Made by a program: the position numbers and the translations under genes. From a virus: DNA of 64,000 bases. Of this stretch, positions 24,769-34,900 are shown in pieces (position 1 is the first letter of the stretch; each line of letters starts with the position of its first letter). The notes below the pieces were generated by a model, which worked only from the letters and a program-made list of their open reading frames with translations, did not search any database and was not told where the DNA came from. Location: positions 1 through 64,000 of the IMG/VR virus record IMGVR_UViG_3300023192_002962, one strand, 5' to 3'.

Positions 24769-27432
24769 ATGGCAACCCCAAAAACAACAAGACAAATTCT
24801 AGACGGTAACTTAACCCGTGCTGTACCGAGTGGGGTCTTTAATAGACGAATTCTCGTATTGGGAACATCAAAAGATGGTCCAATGTATACTCCGGTAAGT
24901 GTATCGTCTGCAGATGATGCTGCTCAAAATTTTGGACCTTTTGGTTCTGGATCATTGACTAGGGGCATCAAAGAAGCATTTGATGGACAGATTGGTTTCT
25001 CCAAGTCTCCCGATGTATGGGGTATGAGAGTTGGTGGAATTAAAGCTAAAAGAGCATCAGGAGACTTAGATGACGCTCTAACTAATGCAGTTTTAAAAAT
25101 TGAAGCTATAAATGAAGGTGATATGTATAATGATGTCAGTGTAAAATTCCAAGAAGGAAACTGCATCATATCAAATCCTAAAACAGGATTATCATCTTCC
25201 TATTCAGTAGATTTTGAGGACTGGAGTAATCCAGATGTTCAAGTGCATACATTAGACGAATTAGCAGCCAATATAGCAGCAGATTCAAATTTAAACGGTA
25301 TTATATCTGCAATTGTTTATGATTATAGTGTGAATTTTGAAGTTCAATTAGATTCTACATCTGCCGCAGTAACTAACGCAGAAGCAGGAGAAACTAAAAT
25401 AAATCTTGGCTTATTAGTGGATGGCGATGTTGTAGACGGAAACTTATACCTCTCAGCTAATGCCAACGGCAATACTGCTTGGAACGGCGCCGCCGCTTTG
25501 GGCGAAGAACAGAACCCTATAAGAGAGATTACATCAGTTTATAGTATTAATGCTTCAGATAATATTGCATGCCTTAAAGGCAATTCGGCTGTTAAAGTAA
25601 GTGAAGGTTCAGTCGCAAAAGGAAAAGCAGATGCATTTAACTCTATTCTTAGAAACAATCTTTCAGCAAATGGTTTATTAGATAATGGAGCCACTTCTGA
25701 AGGTTATTGGAGAGTTAGAGGAGCTCAAGCGGTATTTTTAGATAACGACTTAGCTGCTATTGGAACTGAAATAACATCAATAGTAGAAGACGATGTAATT
25801 AGATTAAAACTTAATGTTGGAGCCACTTGTGTTTATGATGGCTCTGCTGCAGGAAGCACAGGAACTGGTCAGTTAACATGGGTAGATGGTACAAAGAATA
25901 TAAAAGTAACTATTGTTAATAAGAGCGATAATGAGCAACACTCTTTTTATTTTGCAGGCGCTACAGGTGCAGGCGGAATATTTGCGGGTGGAACCACAGG
26001 AAACGGTAATATTGAGGTAGAATATACTGGTGCATCTGGAACAACAACATCAGGGTTTGTTACTCTGTCTACACATGAAGCTGATTTAATGCTTGGCTCT
26101 GGTCCATTTGAAGCTTATTTGGACTTTGATACAGAGCTTGTAGAGCTGGAGGGTAAAGAGGTACTATCAGCTGCAACTGAAGATACCCAGTATTTTGTAA
26201 GAGGAAATGAAATAGTATTTGGAGCGGCCCAGACTCATGAGTTAGCATTCAAGTATGCTCAAGTAACTTACTATGACGAGGGTACTACCCTTGTTGTAAA
26301 CGACGGACAGGCAGGAAAATTAACATTGACAGGTTCATGTGGTCCAGGTTATGCATGTGGTGCGTTAACTGGAGCAGATGCTATTTTTGGTTTTTCTTAT
26401 ACATACTATCCAGGAAGCCCTACTACAGCTACAGTTGCTTTAACAGGTGGTGTTGATGGAACTAATCTTACAAGCTCAGATCTATATAACGATTTAGATG
26501 AAGCTTACACTCACCTAAATCAAGATTTCTTTGATATATTTACTGTGATGGGTGCTAGATTTGATACTTCAAAATCAGATTATGATTCTGTAACAGGAGT
26601 TCCTGTTATCATGAATGCTGGATTTGCAGATCAAATGAGAATATTTTTGAATAGTTTCAATGGTGAACTAATAGGAGTTATGGGTTTTGAACCTCTACAA
26701 GGTACAGGAGTAGGTGGCCGAATCCTAGCATCTGATGTTTCCAAAAGAGTTGATTATATGACAACCCCTAATATTGTGGGAGATCCTTTACGAGCAGCTA
26801 ATATTCTTAATGGATTTCACCAACCATTTATGTTTGCAGTGGAAGCCGAGGTTATTATGAACTATAGAGGAAATCTTTATGGAACTGATGCAGCTGCGGT
26901 AACTAGTGGCTTACTTGCTGCAATTCCTACAGAAGAAGCAATCTATAGATTTAATCTTCCTGGAGCGCAAGGTTTAGTATGGAGATATGATTCTGTTGAT
27001 GCCTCATCTGGTAAAGAACAGATTGATATATTGTCTGATTCACGTTTACCGGTAGGAATAGTAAGTGGTACAAATATTAAGTTATCTGAGTCTAGGTCAA
27101 TGGGTAGATCTGGATCAGATTTTGAGAATATAATGACTGTTCTTATTCTGCAAGAAGTTTTACAAATATGTAGAGATGTAGCTAGGGATTATATAGGAAA
27201 GGTAAGTAGTGCACAACTGCTTCAAGCTTTCCAGAGTCAACTTGATAGAACTATAGGCGATACCATGGTGCCACGAGCTTTAAGAGGATTTAAGGCTCCA
27301 GTAGAAATGACACCAGGTGAAAGAGTAGTAGGTAAGTTAACTATTCCTCTGACCCTTAGTCCTCAGTTTGAACTTCGTGATGTACATTACATAGTTCAGC
27401 TAACAGCTGATGAAATTACTGCTTCAGCATAG
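24769..27432 (+). CDS. contractile tail sheath protein
   Basis: This 887-aa protein has the N-terminal signature of sheath proteins, FNRRILVLGTSKDGPMYTPVSVSSADDAAQNFG, followed by LTRGIKEAF. The C-terminal sheath core carries RSGSDFENIMTVLILQEVLQICRDVARDYIG and ends with LTIPLTLSPQFELRDVHYIVQL, the strand pair that links neighbouring subunits. About 400 residues of beta-rich insertion between them (roughly 120-520) would decorate the outer surface. The length is at the upper end for sheaths, as in large myophages. A strong AAAAGGGAG precedes the ATG. This gene proves a contractile tail. Confidence 0.92.
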   Translation: MATPKTTRQILDGNLTRAVPSGVFNRRILVLGTSKDGPMYTPVSVSSADDAAQNFGPFGSGSLTRGIKEAFDGQIGFSKSPDVWGMRVGGIKAKRASGDLDDALTNAVLKIEAINEGDMYNDVSVKFQEGNCIISNPKTGLSSSYSVDFEDWSNPDVQVHTLDELAANIAADSNLNGIISAIVYDYSVNFEVQLDSTSAAVTNAEAGETKINLGLLVDGDVVDGNLYLSANANGNTAWNGAAALGEEQNPIREITSVYSINASDNIACLKGNSAVKVSEGSVAKGKADAFNSILRNNLSANGLLDNGATSEGYWRVRGAQAVFLDNDLAAIGTEITSIVEDDVIRLKLNVGATCVYDGSAAGSTGTGQLTWVDGTKNIKVTIVNKSDNEQHSFYFAGATGAGGIFAGGTTGNGNIEVEYTGASGTTTSGFVTLSTHEADLMLGSGPFEAYLDFDTELVELEGKEVLSAATEDTQYFVRGNEIVFGAAQTHELAFKYAQVTYYDEGTTLVVNDGQAGKLTLTGSCGPGYACGALTGADAIFGFSYTYYPGSPTTATVALTGGVDGTNLTSSDLYNDLDEAYTHLNQDFFDIFTVMGARFDTSKSDYDSVTGVPVIMNAGFADQMRIFLNSFNGELIGVMGFEPLQGTGVGGRILASDVSKRVDYMTTPNIVGDPLRAANILNGFHQPFMFAVEAEVIMNYRGNLYGTDAAAVTSGLLAAIPTEEAIYRFNLPGAQGLVWRYDSVDASSGKEQIDILSDSRLPVGIVSGTNIKLSESRSMGRSGSDFENIMTVLILQEVLQICRDVARDYIGKVSSAQLLQAFQSQLDRTIGDTMVPRALRGFKAPVEMTPGERVVGKLTIPLTLSPQFELRDVHYIVQLTADEITASA

Positions 27433-27460
27433 ATAGACTAATAATCTAATATATAAAATT

Positions 27461-27486
27461 AAAGGGGTCAGTTTTGGCCCCTTTTC
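27461..27486 (+). terminator. intrinsic terminator after the sheath gene
   Basis: AAAGGGG pairs with CCCCTTT around a short loop and is followed by TTCTATTTTTAT, a T-rich run. It lies about 30 bases after the sheath stop and about 85 bases before the first tube gene, so it probably lowers read-through between the two. Confidence 0.75.
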
Positions 27487-27570
27487 TATTTTTATATGAC
27501 ATATCTTTATTGTAACAAAGTACTAAGATTACCAGGAGTAACTCCCTAACTTTATTTAGGAGATAGTTCA

Positions 27571-28176
27571 ATGCCTTTTCAAGCAAACGAAACTGATTCA
27601 GGATTAATTTCTACTTTTTCAGGTTCAGATATTAAATGTGTTTTTGGTAATATTGAAATAGGAAACCTTCAAGGTATATCCTGGTCAACCAATCGGGAAG
27701 TTCGTCCTATATTTGTGTGCGGCGATCCTAATGCCCTTTCTTATTCTAAGAATAAACGAGGACATGCAGGTTCAATCGTACTTACAGTATTTGATAGAGC
27801 TGCCTTGAGGGATATTCAAGACGTTGCACGCGTTTATCGAAAAGATCAAGGGTTCGTTCCCGGAACATCAGCTAGAATAGTAGAGGCTCAAAATCCATTT
27901 GAGGCTAATTATAGACAGGCTGTATATGCGGACGAAATTCCTCCATTTGATTCCACTTTGTATGGAATGAATGAGTTCGGAAGACAAATGGCTATGCGAA
28001 TATATGATATGACAATAATCTCAGAAGGTGCCGGTGTATCAATTGATGACGGTATCCAAGAGGCTCAGTTCACCTATGTAGCTCGGCATATAGATGCCTG
28101 GCGATCATTGACTAGCGAGAGCGGTGCACAAGATGTTATTGATATATCAAATATATTTGATACTTTTGGCACCTAA
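27571..28176 (+). CDS. tail tube protein
   Basis: This 201-aa protein follows the sheath, the normal place for the tube subunit that lines the inner channel. It has the recurring phrase of the four neighbouring genes: ISWSTNREVRPIFVCGDPNALSYSKNKRG, then GSIVLTVFDRAAL. It also has DEIPPFDSTLYGMNE and a C-terminal strand region (DMTIISEGAGVSIDDGIQEAQFTYVA). This matches the beta-barrel tube fold of large myophages. TTAGGAG lies before the ATG. It is the smallest complete version with all parts and is therefore the best candidate for the main tube. Confidence 0.75.
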   Translation: MPFQANETDSGLISTFSGSDIKCVFGNIEIGNLQGISWSTNREVRPIFVCGDPNALSYSKNKRGHAGSIVLTVFDRAALRDIQDVARVYRKDQGFVPGTSARIVEAQNPFEANYRQAVYADEIPPFDSTLYGMNEFGRQMAMRIYDMTIISEGAGVSIDDGIQEAQFTYVARHIDAWRSLTSESGAQDVIDISNIFDTFGT

Positions 28177-28208
28177 CACACAACAGTAAATAGCGAGGTA
28201 AATAGCTG

Positions 28209-29588
28209 GTGGCGGATACACGAGACATTAGAAGGGACGGATTATTCTCCACCAGCTATTTACCGGATAATTTAGGATCGGGTAAACATACCGGTAGGAT
28301 CGACCCAGAAACTAATGTTGCTCACCCAGTATCCCCTAATACTAAGGTTGCTTATTCAGGGGCAGATATATTTGCCTTTATAACTTCCTATGGTATTAAC
28401 ATAGCCCAGAATAGCCCTCTCATACCCCTTAAAAATCTTCTTGCTATGAGTTATTCTGTTCATAGAGAAAAAATGCCAGTCAGAAGACTAGGCTCCGAGG
28501 TGGCCCACGATTACACTCTAGGAACCAAGACTATAGCAGGCTCATTAGTATTACTTAATTTTGATAGAACAGCTTTATCTGAACTTATACTAGGTAGTGA
28601 TATATATGGAGACAGTACTATTGTATCTACTTATGACGATATTCCACCTTTTGATATAACTCTTATGTTTCAAGAGGAGATACAAGGGAGCTATGGAACC
28701 ACATTTAGTAAAGAAAAAACAGCAGGTAATAATAGAGTCTCTCATGGAGAAAATGTACAGTATTCTGTTCTTAAAATAAATGGAATAAGACTTGTGGATG
28801 AAGGAATGGTTGTAGGAACTGATGAAGCATATTTAGAAACTACGTTTCAGTATGTTGCTGAGAGTGTTGAGCCCTTAGATCCTGTAGTTATAAATACTAG
28901 AAATATTCAGTTAGCTGGACAAATTTTGGACGCAGACCAATTGGGAACGGTAGACGGTATATGGTATAAAGGAAAGGATAAATTTACATATGTTATAGAG
29001 GAACTCCCACCTATTGCAGATCTTCCCAGAATAAATCCACATGATGGTATACAACGAGGCGGGCTTAATCTGCTTACAGCGACTGATGATCTGGCATTAA
29101 TAACATCTGGAGCACCAGCTTCTTGGATAAATATGCCAGAGCTTCCAATTGTTCCCATAGTATTTAACCTTGCAGATAACACAAGTCAGTTTGATTGGAA
29201 AAACGGAGGGATAGATCTTAGTTCATTTGGATCTGTTTTAACCCAGGGTGCTACCTATGGCTGGGAAGGATCAGCTTCTGGGAAATGGCCCATTAAGCCT
29301 ATGGATCATCATTATATAGGTAAGGTTGTTTTCCCAGTAACACCTGACGAAGCTCAAGAATTGTTTGATTCGGGAAATGGAAGTCTAGTAGACGAAAAGT
29401 TAATTTTTATACCAAGAACAGTCGATACCCAGGATTCATCTAAAGATGCTGAGAGTCGAGCTGAACAAAAGAATAATACTCTAGATATGTGTAGAACTTA
29501 CTTTGCAAGTAAATGTTTAGCAGCGTTCGACGCAACGGGTAAAATATTTAGTCATTGTGTTGATCCTGATCGAATAGTGGATACATAA
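28209..29588 (+). CDS. tail tube paralogue with C-terminal extension
   Basis: This 459-aa protein starts at GTG with GAGG ten bases upstream. Residues about 60-230 repeat the tube pattern: LAMSYSVHREKMPVRRLGSEVAHDYTLGT, then AGSLVLLNFDRTAL, DDIPPFDITLMFQEE and a final LRLVDEG-like strand region (INGIRLVDEGMVVGTDEAYLETTFQYVAE). The remaining 220 residues form an extra domain rich in Pro and Trp. It could be a tube-terminal or baseplate-tube initiator protein. Confidence 0.65.
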   Translation: MADTRDIRRDGLFSTSYLPDNLGSGKHTGRIDPETNVAHPVSPNTKVAYSGADIFAFITSYGINIAQNSPLIPLKNLLAMSYSVHREKMPVRRLGSEVAHDYTLGTKTIAGSLVLLNFDRTALSELILGSDIYGDSTIVSTYDDIPPFDITLMFQEEIQGSYGTTFSKEKTAGNNRVSHGENVQYSVLKINGIRLVDEGMVVGTDEAYLETTFQYVAESVEPLDPVVINTRNIQLAGQILDADQLGTVDGIWYKGKDKFTYVIEELPPIADLPRINPHDGIQRGGLNLLTATDDLALITSGAPASWINMPELPIVPIVFNLADNTSQFDWKNGGIDLSSFGSVLTQGATYGWEGSASGKWPIKPMDHHYIGKVVFPVTPDEAQELFDSGNGSLVDEKLIFIPRTVDTQDSSKDAESRAEQKNNTLDMCRTYFASKCLAAFDATGKIFSHCVDPDRIVDT

Positions 29589-29589
29589 A

Positions 29590-30312
29590 ATGCCTGCCAA
29601 TGACTATTCTATTCAGCCTACGTCTGGTTCATATGTAAGTGGACTAGAAGCTGCTGTGTATATTACATCTAGTGATCCTACTATTCATCAAAGTATTACT
29701 AACCGTAAACTTGATATAATTACTTTGGAATTTACTGAGACACAAGAAAAACTGCCAATTTATGGCTATAAGTCAGAAGAGTGGGATACGGTGCTTAGAG
29801 GGGAAAAGCTAGTACAAGGTACTTTTTCTTTAAATATGAAATCTGCTCTTCAATTGACAAAGAACCTTGGTGGAACTGTATACTCTAGAGTTCAAGATTC
29901 TATAACTAATTTACCTCTGGCTAGACATGCTGATGCTAAGGGTTTTGATTATTGGTATGGCTCTGAAAGCACAGAGTACACTGATCTTTTTGGAAACTTA
30001 GTTTTACGAGATAGACCTGTGTTTACACAACGAAAACAAATACCAAAAATATCATTTGATATTAAACTAGTATATTCATCAATAAAAATGAAATTGTTTT
30101 CTATGGATTTTTCCAATCCCGATGAAGAGGACATAGTAAATAAGTACATGCCTTTTCTTTATAGTAAATCTATAACAATTAAAAATGTTATGGTGAATTC
30201 TATTCAACAGTCTATTGCTCCCGATGGGGCACCAATTGGTGAATTTTATTCCTTTATAGGCAAGAATGTAATTGAAAAAAGTGAAACTCCTAAGGTTATA
30301 AAAAGGAAGTAG
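29590..30312 (+). CDS. tail tube-like paralogue
   Basis: The 240-aa product shares the core phrase of the two preceding genes in a more divergent form: LEFTETQEKLPIYGYKSEEWDTVLRG, then QGTFSLNMKSAL. The C-terminal part (KSITIKNVMVNSIQQSIAPDGAPIGEFYSFIGKNV) matches the closing strands of a tube domain. It lies one base after the previous stop. A tube-cap or baseplate-adaptor role is possible. The relationship is inferred from pattern and position. Confidence 0.6.
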   Translation: MPANDYSIQPTSGSYVSGLEAAVYITSSDPTIHQSITNRKLDIITLEFTETQEKLPIYGYKSEEWDTVLRGEKLVQGTFSLNMKSALQLTKNLGGTVYSRVQDSITNLPLARHADAKGFDYWYGSESTEYTDLFGNLVLRDRPVFTQRKQIPKISFDIKLVYSSIKMKLFSMDFSNPDEEDIVNKYMPFLYSKSITIKNVMVNSIQQSIAPDGAPIGEFYSFIGKNVIEKSETPKVIKRK

Positions 30313-30314
30313 AT

Positions 30315-30779
30315 ATGTATTTTTCAGGCAACGACGTAACTCTCTATATTAGTAAAGGAGGTGGTTTAAGTAAAGAGCTGTTAGATGCAGTTTCTGTGCA
30401 ATTTTCTATAAATCATCCCACATCACCAGTATACTCTCATGGAGATAGACAATTTAAAACACAAATGATAGGAACAAAATTAATTCACGGATCAATTTCT
30501 TTAAATTACAAAGAAGGAACTAATCTATTAGCTTTGACAGATAAAGGGTATTCTGAATTGTATATAATGTATGCAAAAACTGCTTATGACAATACAGTAA
30601 TTAAGGGTAAAAGGTATAAAGGGGCGGGGGAGTATACAGCAGAAACTTCCTATTGCTTAAAAGGAATAGAGATTACCGCAAGGCAACATGTTGTTACACC
30701 AAATGCTGAGAATATAGTAAACAACTACCAATTTATAGCTAGATCTTTCATTGGAAATTTATTAGAAGAAACCATGTAA
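30315..30779 (+). CDS. tail tube-like paralogue, shortest copy
   Basis: This 154-aa protein has the core phrase SVQFSINHPTSPVYSHGDRQFKTQMIG, then HGSISLNYKEGTNLLAL, followed by a final ITARQHVVTPNAENIVNNYQFIARS strand region. It has AAAGGAAG before the ATG. With the three upstream genes it makes a tandem set of four tube-fold candidates. It lacks the DIPPFD segment seen in the first two. Confidence 0.6.
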   Translation: MYFSGNDVTLYISKGGGLSKELLDAVSVQFSINHPTSPVYSHGDRQFKTQMIGTKLIHGSISLNYKEGTNLLALTDKGYSELYIMYAKTAYDNTVIKGKRYKGAGEYTAETSYCLKGIEITARQHVVTPNAENIVNNYQFIARSFIGNLLEETM

Positions 30780-30873
30780 TTTTAAAATAAACCTTGCATA
30801 GCTTAATCAAATATTCGTAAATTTACATACCATAGAAATAGTTAATTAATTATATTAATTAGGAGAAATTCAC

Positions 30874-31242
30874 ATGACAGAAAAAATAGAAGATATGATA
30901 CCAGATTCATATCCACTTGGAACAGACGGACCTTCTCAAACAGAAGTAGATTTGTTAAAGAAGAAGTATGGTAAAGTTAGAGCATGCTTTACAGGAAGTA
31001 AGGTATATATAGTTAGAATGATGAGTAGATCAGAACACATGGTTCTTCAGAATGAGATCTTTGAGAGAACCGAAGCTAATGATCCAGACTTAGATGTTGA
31101 CTTTATGATTGCAAAAGATTTTACGATGTGGCCAAAGGATATTGATTGGGATAAAGAACCAGGAGGAGCAGTACCTGTACTGTCTCAAGAAGTTTCAAAA
31201 TTGTCAGGATTTGTTAAGGATAAGGAAAGTATAGAATTGTAA
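30874..31242 (+). CDS. putative tail assembly chaperone 1
   Basis: This 122-aa protein is encoded between the tube genes and the giant gene in the tape-measure position, where tail assembly chaperones normally lie. The core reads LLKKKYGKVRACFTGSKVYIVRMMSRSEHMVLQNEI. The next gene contains a closely similar core (WKAKYGSVFIVSIEDKSIYYRTLTAWEIQSII), so the two are related. AGGAG stands before the ATG. Classical chaperone pairs use a ribosomal frameshift; here the two are separate genes with a terminator between them. Confidence 0.55.
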   Translation: MTEKIEDMIPDSYPLGTDGPSQTEVDLLKKKYGKVRACFTGSKVYIVRMMSRSEHMVLQNEIFERTEANDPDLDVDFMIAKDFTMWPKDIDWDKEPGGAVPVLSQEVSKLSGFVKDKESIEL

Positions 31243-31274
31243 ACATCACCCGTATAGTGTGTTTCTTCCTGGTA

Positions 31275-31310
31275 CAAAAAAGGGTATGATTTTAATTCAT
31301 ACCCTTTTTT
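31275..31310. terminator. strong intrinsic terminator
   Basis: A perfect 14-base stem (31275-31288 with 31297-31310) has an eight-base loop and A-run and T-run flanks, so it could work on both strands. It lies 32 bases after the first chaperone-like gene and ends 18 bases before the second. It separates the highly expressed tail genes from the giant-gene block, so later genes would need read-through or another promoter. Confidence 0.88.
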
Positions 31311-31328
31311 ATTAGACATACCTTTTAT

Positions 31329-31937
31329 ATGGATATATCAAAGAAAATAGCCGAATGGAAAGCCAAATATGGTTCAGTCTTTATAGTTTCTATTGAAGAT
31401 AAGTCCATTTATTATAGAACATTAACTGCTTGGGAAATCCAAAGTATAATTGATCTCACTAAACAAAACAAAGCTTCCTTAGATATAGAAGAGTCTACGT
31501 GTTTATTTGGAGTATTAGCTCCTAGTCCTTTACCTACCTTTAGTAAACCTGGCAGTATTTCCAGTTTAAGCGAAGAGATTTGGAATAAATCAACTCTGTC
31601 AGCTGATATTATGGCAAAAACTATAAAGGATAGTAGAGAGTGGAGTGAAAGTAGCGTAGACCAAAATTATAATTTAATTATAGCAAGTGTTATGTGTAAG
31701 CTAATGCCCTCGTTAGACTTAGCTCATCTCTTGGAGTTACCTACCACTAAACTTGTAAGGCTGGGAGCAATAGTAGAAAAGATAACAGGAGAACAATTCT
31801 TAGAAGGAGAATTACTTAGTAAACAGGGAACTAAGAAAAGCATGGGTTCTGATAGAGTTACTAATGAAATGGCAGATAAAACAGCAAATCTGTTGGCGAA
31901 TGCTCTTAAACAGCAAAGAACAAAGGCTAAGATATAA
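31329..31937 (+). CDS. putative tail assembly chaperone 2
   Basis: This 202-aa protein begins with a region related to the previous gene (residues about 8-40) and has a longer helical C-terminal part (LAHLLELPTTKLVRLGAIVEKITGEQFLEGELL). It starts directly after the terminator without a clear ribosome binding site and passes into the giant gene by TAATG. By position it should help hold the tape measure protein before tube polymerisation. The product is named by context. Confidence 0.55.
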   Translation: MDISKKIAEWKAKYGSVFIVSIEDKSIYYRTLTAWEIQSIIDLTKQNKASLDIEESTCLFGVLAPSPLPTFSKPGSISSLSEEIWNKSTLSADIMAKTIKDSREWSESSVDQNYNLIIASVMCKLMPSLDLAHLLELPTTKLVRLGAIVEKITGEQFLEGELLSKQGTKKSMGSDRVTNEMADKTANLLANALKQQRTKAKI

Positions 31938-34900
31938 TGGCAACTGACGATTATATTGATGATTTAGTGAATCCCGAGGAACAGGGTGAAAGTACAATAG
32001 CAAAAGGCATAGGCCAAGCGGCTACTACTTTAGGTATGTTTATGGGGATCCATATGGCAGCCATGTTCATAGTCACTAAAGGTAAAATGAGAGCTTTTTC
32101 TGCTCTACAAAAATCAACCATCCCACGTATAAGAGCTGCAGCAACCCGTGCTGCTACAACAACTCATTCTTTAACTGATTTCATTGCAACAGTAGGTCAA
32201 GGAAAAGGAACTGTTTCCCGTTTAGCGCAAAGTGTTTATGCGTCAAGTACTTCTAAAACAGCAGAAACACTAAGGGCAGGATGGAAAGATATATCAGCCT
32301 ATGAAAAAATTGGAAAATTTAGAGAGCTTTCGAGGGCAAATAAAACTACTATTGTTGAACGATCTGCTGGTAAATATTTGAGGGAAGCAGCGGTATTTAT
32401 GCCGTCATTCTATATAGCTGAGCATAATATAGGTATATTACATGATGGCCCAGAGAAGGAAGCAAAACCAGCCTGGTATAATTTACCAGGGCATGCTATA
32501 GGATTTGCAAAGTTTGTACCTCATATGTTGGCAATAGACTTAGGATTTAGAGGAGTATTGCATGGTGCAAAAATAGCAGCATCGCCTCTTAGGGGAATGT
32601 TAGATCCTTTAGAACATTCTATAGCAAATTCCCCCATAGCTGACGCTGCTGTAGATGCATACAAATGGGCTGAACGTGGAGCATACAGAGAAAAGCAGAT
32701 AGCAGGAATGAAGATAGGAGATATTATTGATCACATGGGTGTTGCAAAAGATGCCTTTGTTAAGTCTTTAAAAAGTCCTACTCGTACAAAAATGTGGAGA
32801 CGAGATAAAGAAGTATTTTCTGGATATGAGAGAACTACAAATTCATTGTATAAAGTATATACTCATCATAGACAGCACATAAAAGTTCTAAGAAGCCAGC
32901 TTTACACAAAGAAATTAGAGCGTTATGATAAACGTATACAAAAAGCAGGTCTGACCACTGAAGAATCCTTTAGACATAATTTTTCTGATTTTGTTAAATT
33001 TATGGACGAGCCTGGGATTTCTGGAAGAACAGACTATCAAGAGGCACTTTATAAAAGTAATAGAGCTGCCAGTGGGAATGAATTACTCGGTAAACAATAT
33101 TATAATGAGAATGCAAAGACTCCATTTATTGCTAGGATTCTTGGGTTAAAAAGAGCTAAAGCATCTGATTATAAAGCTGGTGAAAAAACACTTGGAAAAA
33201 TTTACGATACTGCTAGTAAAGATAAATGGAATGAAGGCACAGATACTATTTTAGGAAAAAGGAAAAAAGATTTTGTTAGTAAACTTCTATCTAATAATAC
33301 CTTTATTCAGGAAAGATCAGGACAATCTGTAAATTTAGACTATTTAGATCCTAGATATTGGGCTACAAAAGGTCTAAATAGTTTTCCTACGATTCTGGGA
33401 TACGGCGTAATTGATTTGTTTCCCTTTAAGGTTATGACAAGGAGACCTGGGGATAGAGTAATGCTTGCTTCAGGACAAGTTCCATTAACTCCTTCCCAGC
33501 AAACGGACGCTTTTGGACGAAAATTGTTCCAGAAAGAATCACGAGCAGGCGAACTACACGTAACTTATAAAAATGTATATAATTTCTCTTCAGAATTCAA
33601 TGATGGAAGTCGAGGTCTAATCATGAGAAGAGCTGGAGATAAACATTATAGTTTATGGGACTTTCAAGGATCTCAAGGAGCGAATGTTGCTGATGGTTGG
33701 GTTCAGGTAGGTAAAAATATAAAATTAGCTTTAAGAAGTGATTCTCCTAAAGGACAAAGAGTGCATTACGAAGGTTTAGTTTCTGCTACAGATAAGAATA
33801 CTAGGATGCCGGGAGAATTTAGTTCTAATCCATTTATGAGATTTATGCAGGAGAAGCTTAGTCTTTTGGATAATAAAGGCTCTTTTCCTAGTATATTTAG
33901 AAACTTACAAATGGTAATGCCCGAAGGGATGCAAAATTTCTTTAATGTTAGTGATGCAGTAAGGGGTTCTAGATCTAGAAAAATTTTAGAAGATCTAAAA
34001 AAATTATCACAGCATAAGGTTGACGATATTGTACAGTCTAGTCATAAGCAAATGCAAATGTTAGACATTGTTAATCGTACTAAGGCGTTATCAGAAAGAG
34101 TAAGGAGAAGAAGTTTTGACAGTACGTTGTCGGATGACTATTTTTTTAATGATATTATTAAGTTCTTAGATACGAATATGCCTGGTGATTTTTTAAAGGG
34201 TAAGAAAATACGTAGCGTAGATGATATATTTGATCTAGCTTCACACATTAGAAGAAATGTTGGAGAGAGTAATCTTAATATGTCTGAACGAGAATTGCTA
34301 AGAGTGGATGCTTTACTTAACGAAGCTCGTTTATCCAAAGACGTACTGAGAAGAGAAGTACATCCTGAGTTACCCGTAGAAAAACTTAAAAGATTTATAT
34401 ATGATTATTCAGTAAACTTCTCACGTACTAATAACTTAGGAAAACACGGTATAGAGGAAAGGATGCTTAACAAGGCGATTAAGGCCTTTGAAAATCAGCG
34501 TATAACAAAACAACAATTAACAGATCTAGAAGTTAGTATATTTTCTACTGACTTTAGAGAGGTAATTAGAGATACAGATTTTTCTAAGGGTCGGCTACTC
34601 GAAAAAATAGGGAAAGATGATGTTTCAAAAGTAATAGATAGTATAAAAAAGGGTTTAGTAAATAAATTCTCAGGAGCAGCAGATGGTCGTTCTGTGATAG
34701 ACACAGCTCTTGCTAACACTGGTATGTTTGAAACAGCTTACTCAAAAGCGATAGATACCGGAATTCCTGATTTAATTGATACATTACAGCTCACCATGGA
34801 TAGTAACCCGTGGGTTGCCTACCCTACTGGTTTTAAAGAAGTGCTTGGACTAGGATTACGATGGGGTATATCTACGGTTGATAAACTTGTAAGTTCGTTT

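Noticed and set aside
30780-30873. Promoter in the AT-rich gap before the first chaperone-like gene
   Set aside because: TTGCAT has only a poor -10 partner at 17-18 bases; AT-rich gaps give such matches by chance.
31200-31340. Programmed frameshift joining the two chaperone-like genes
   Set aside because: No slippery heptamer was seen before the first stop, and a strong terminator plus a separate ATG lies between them.
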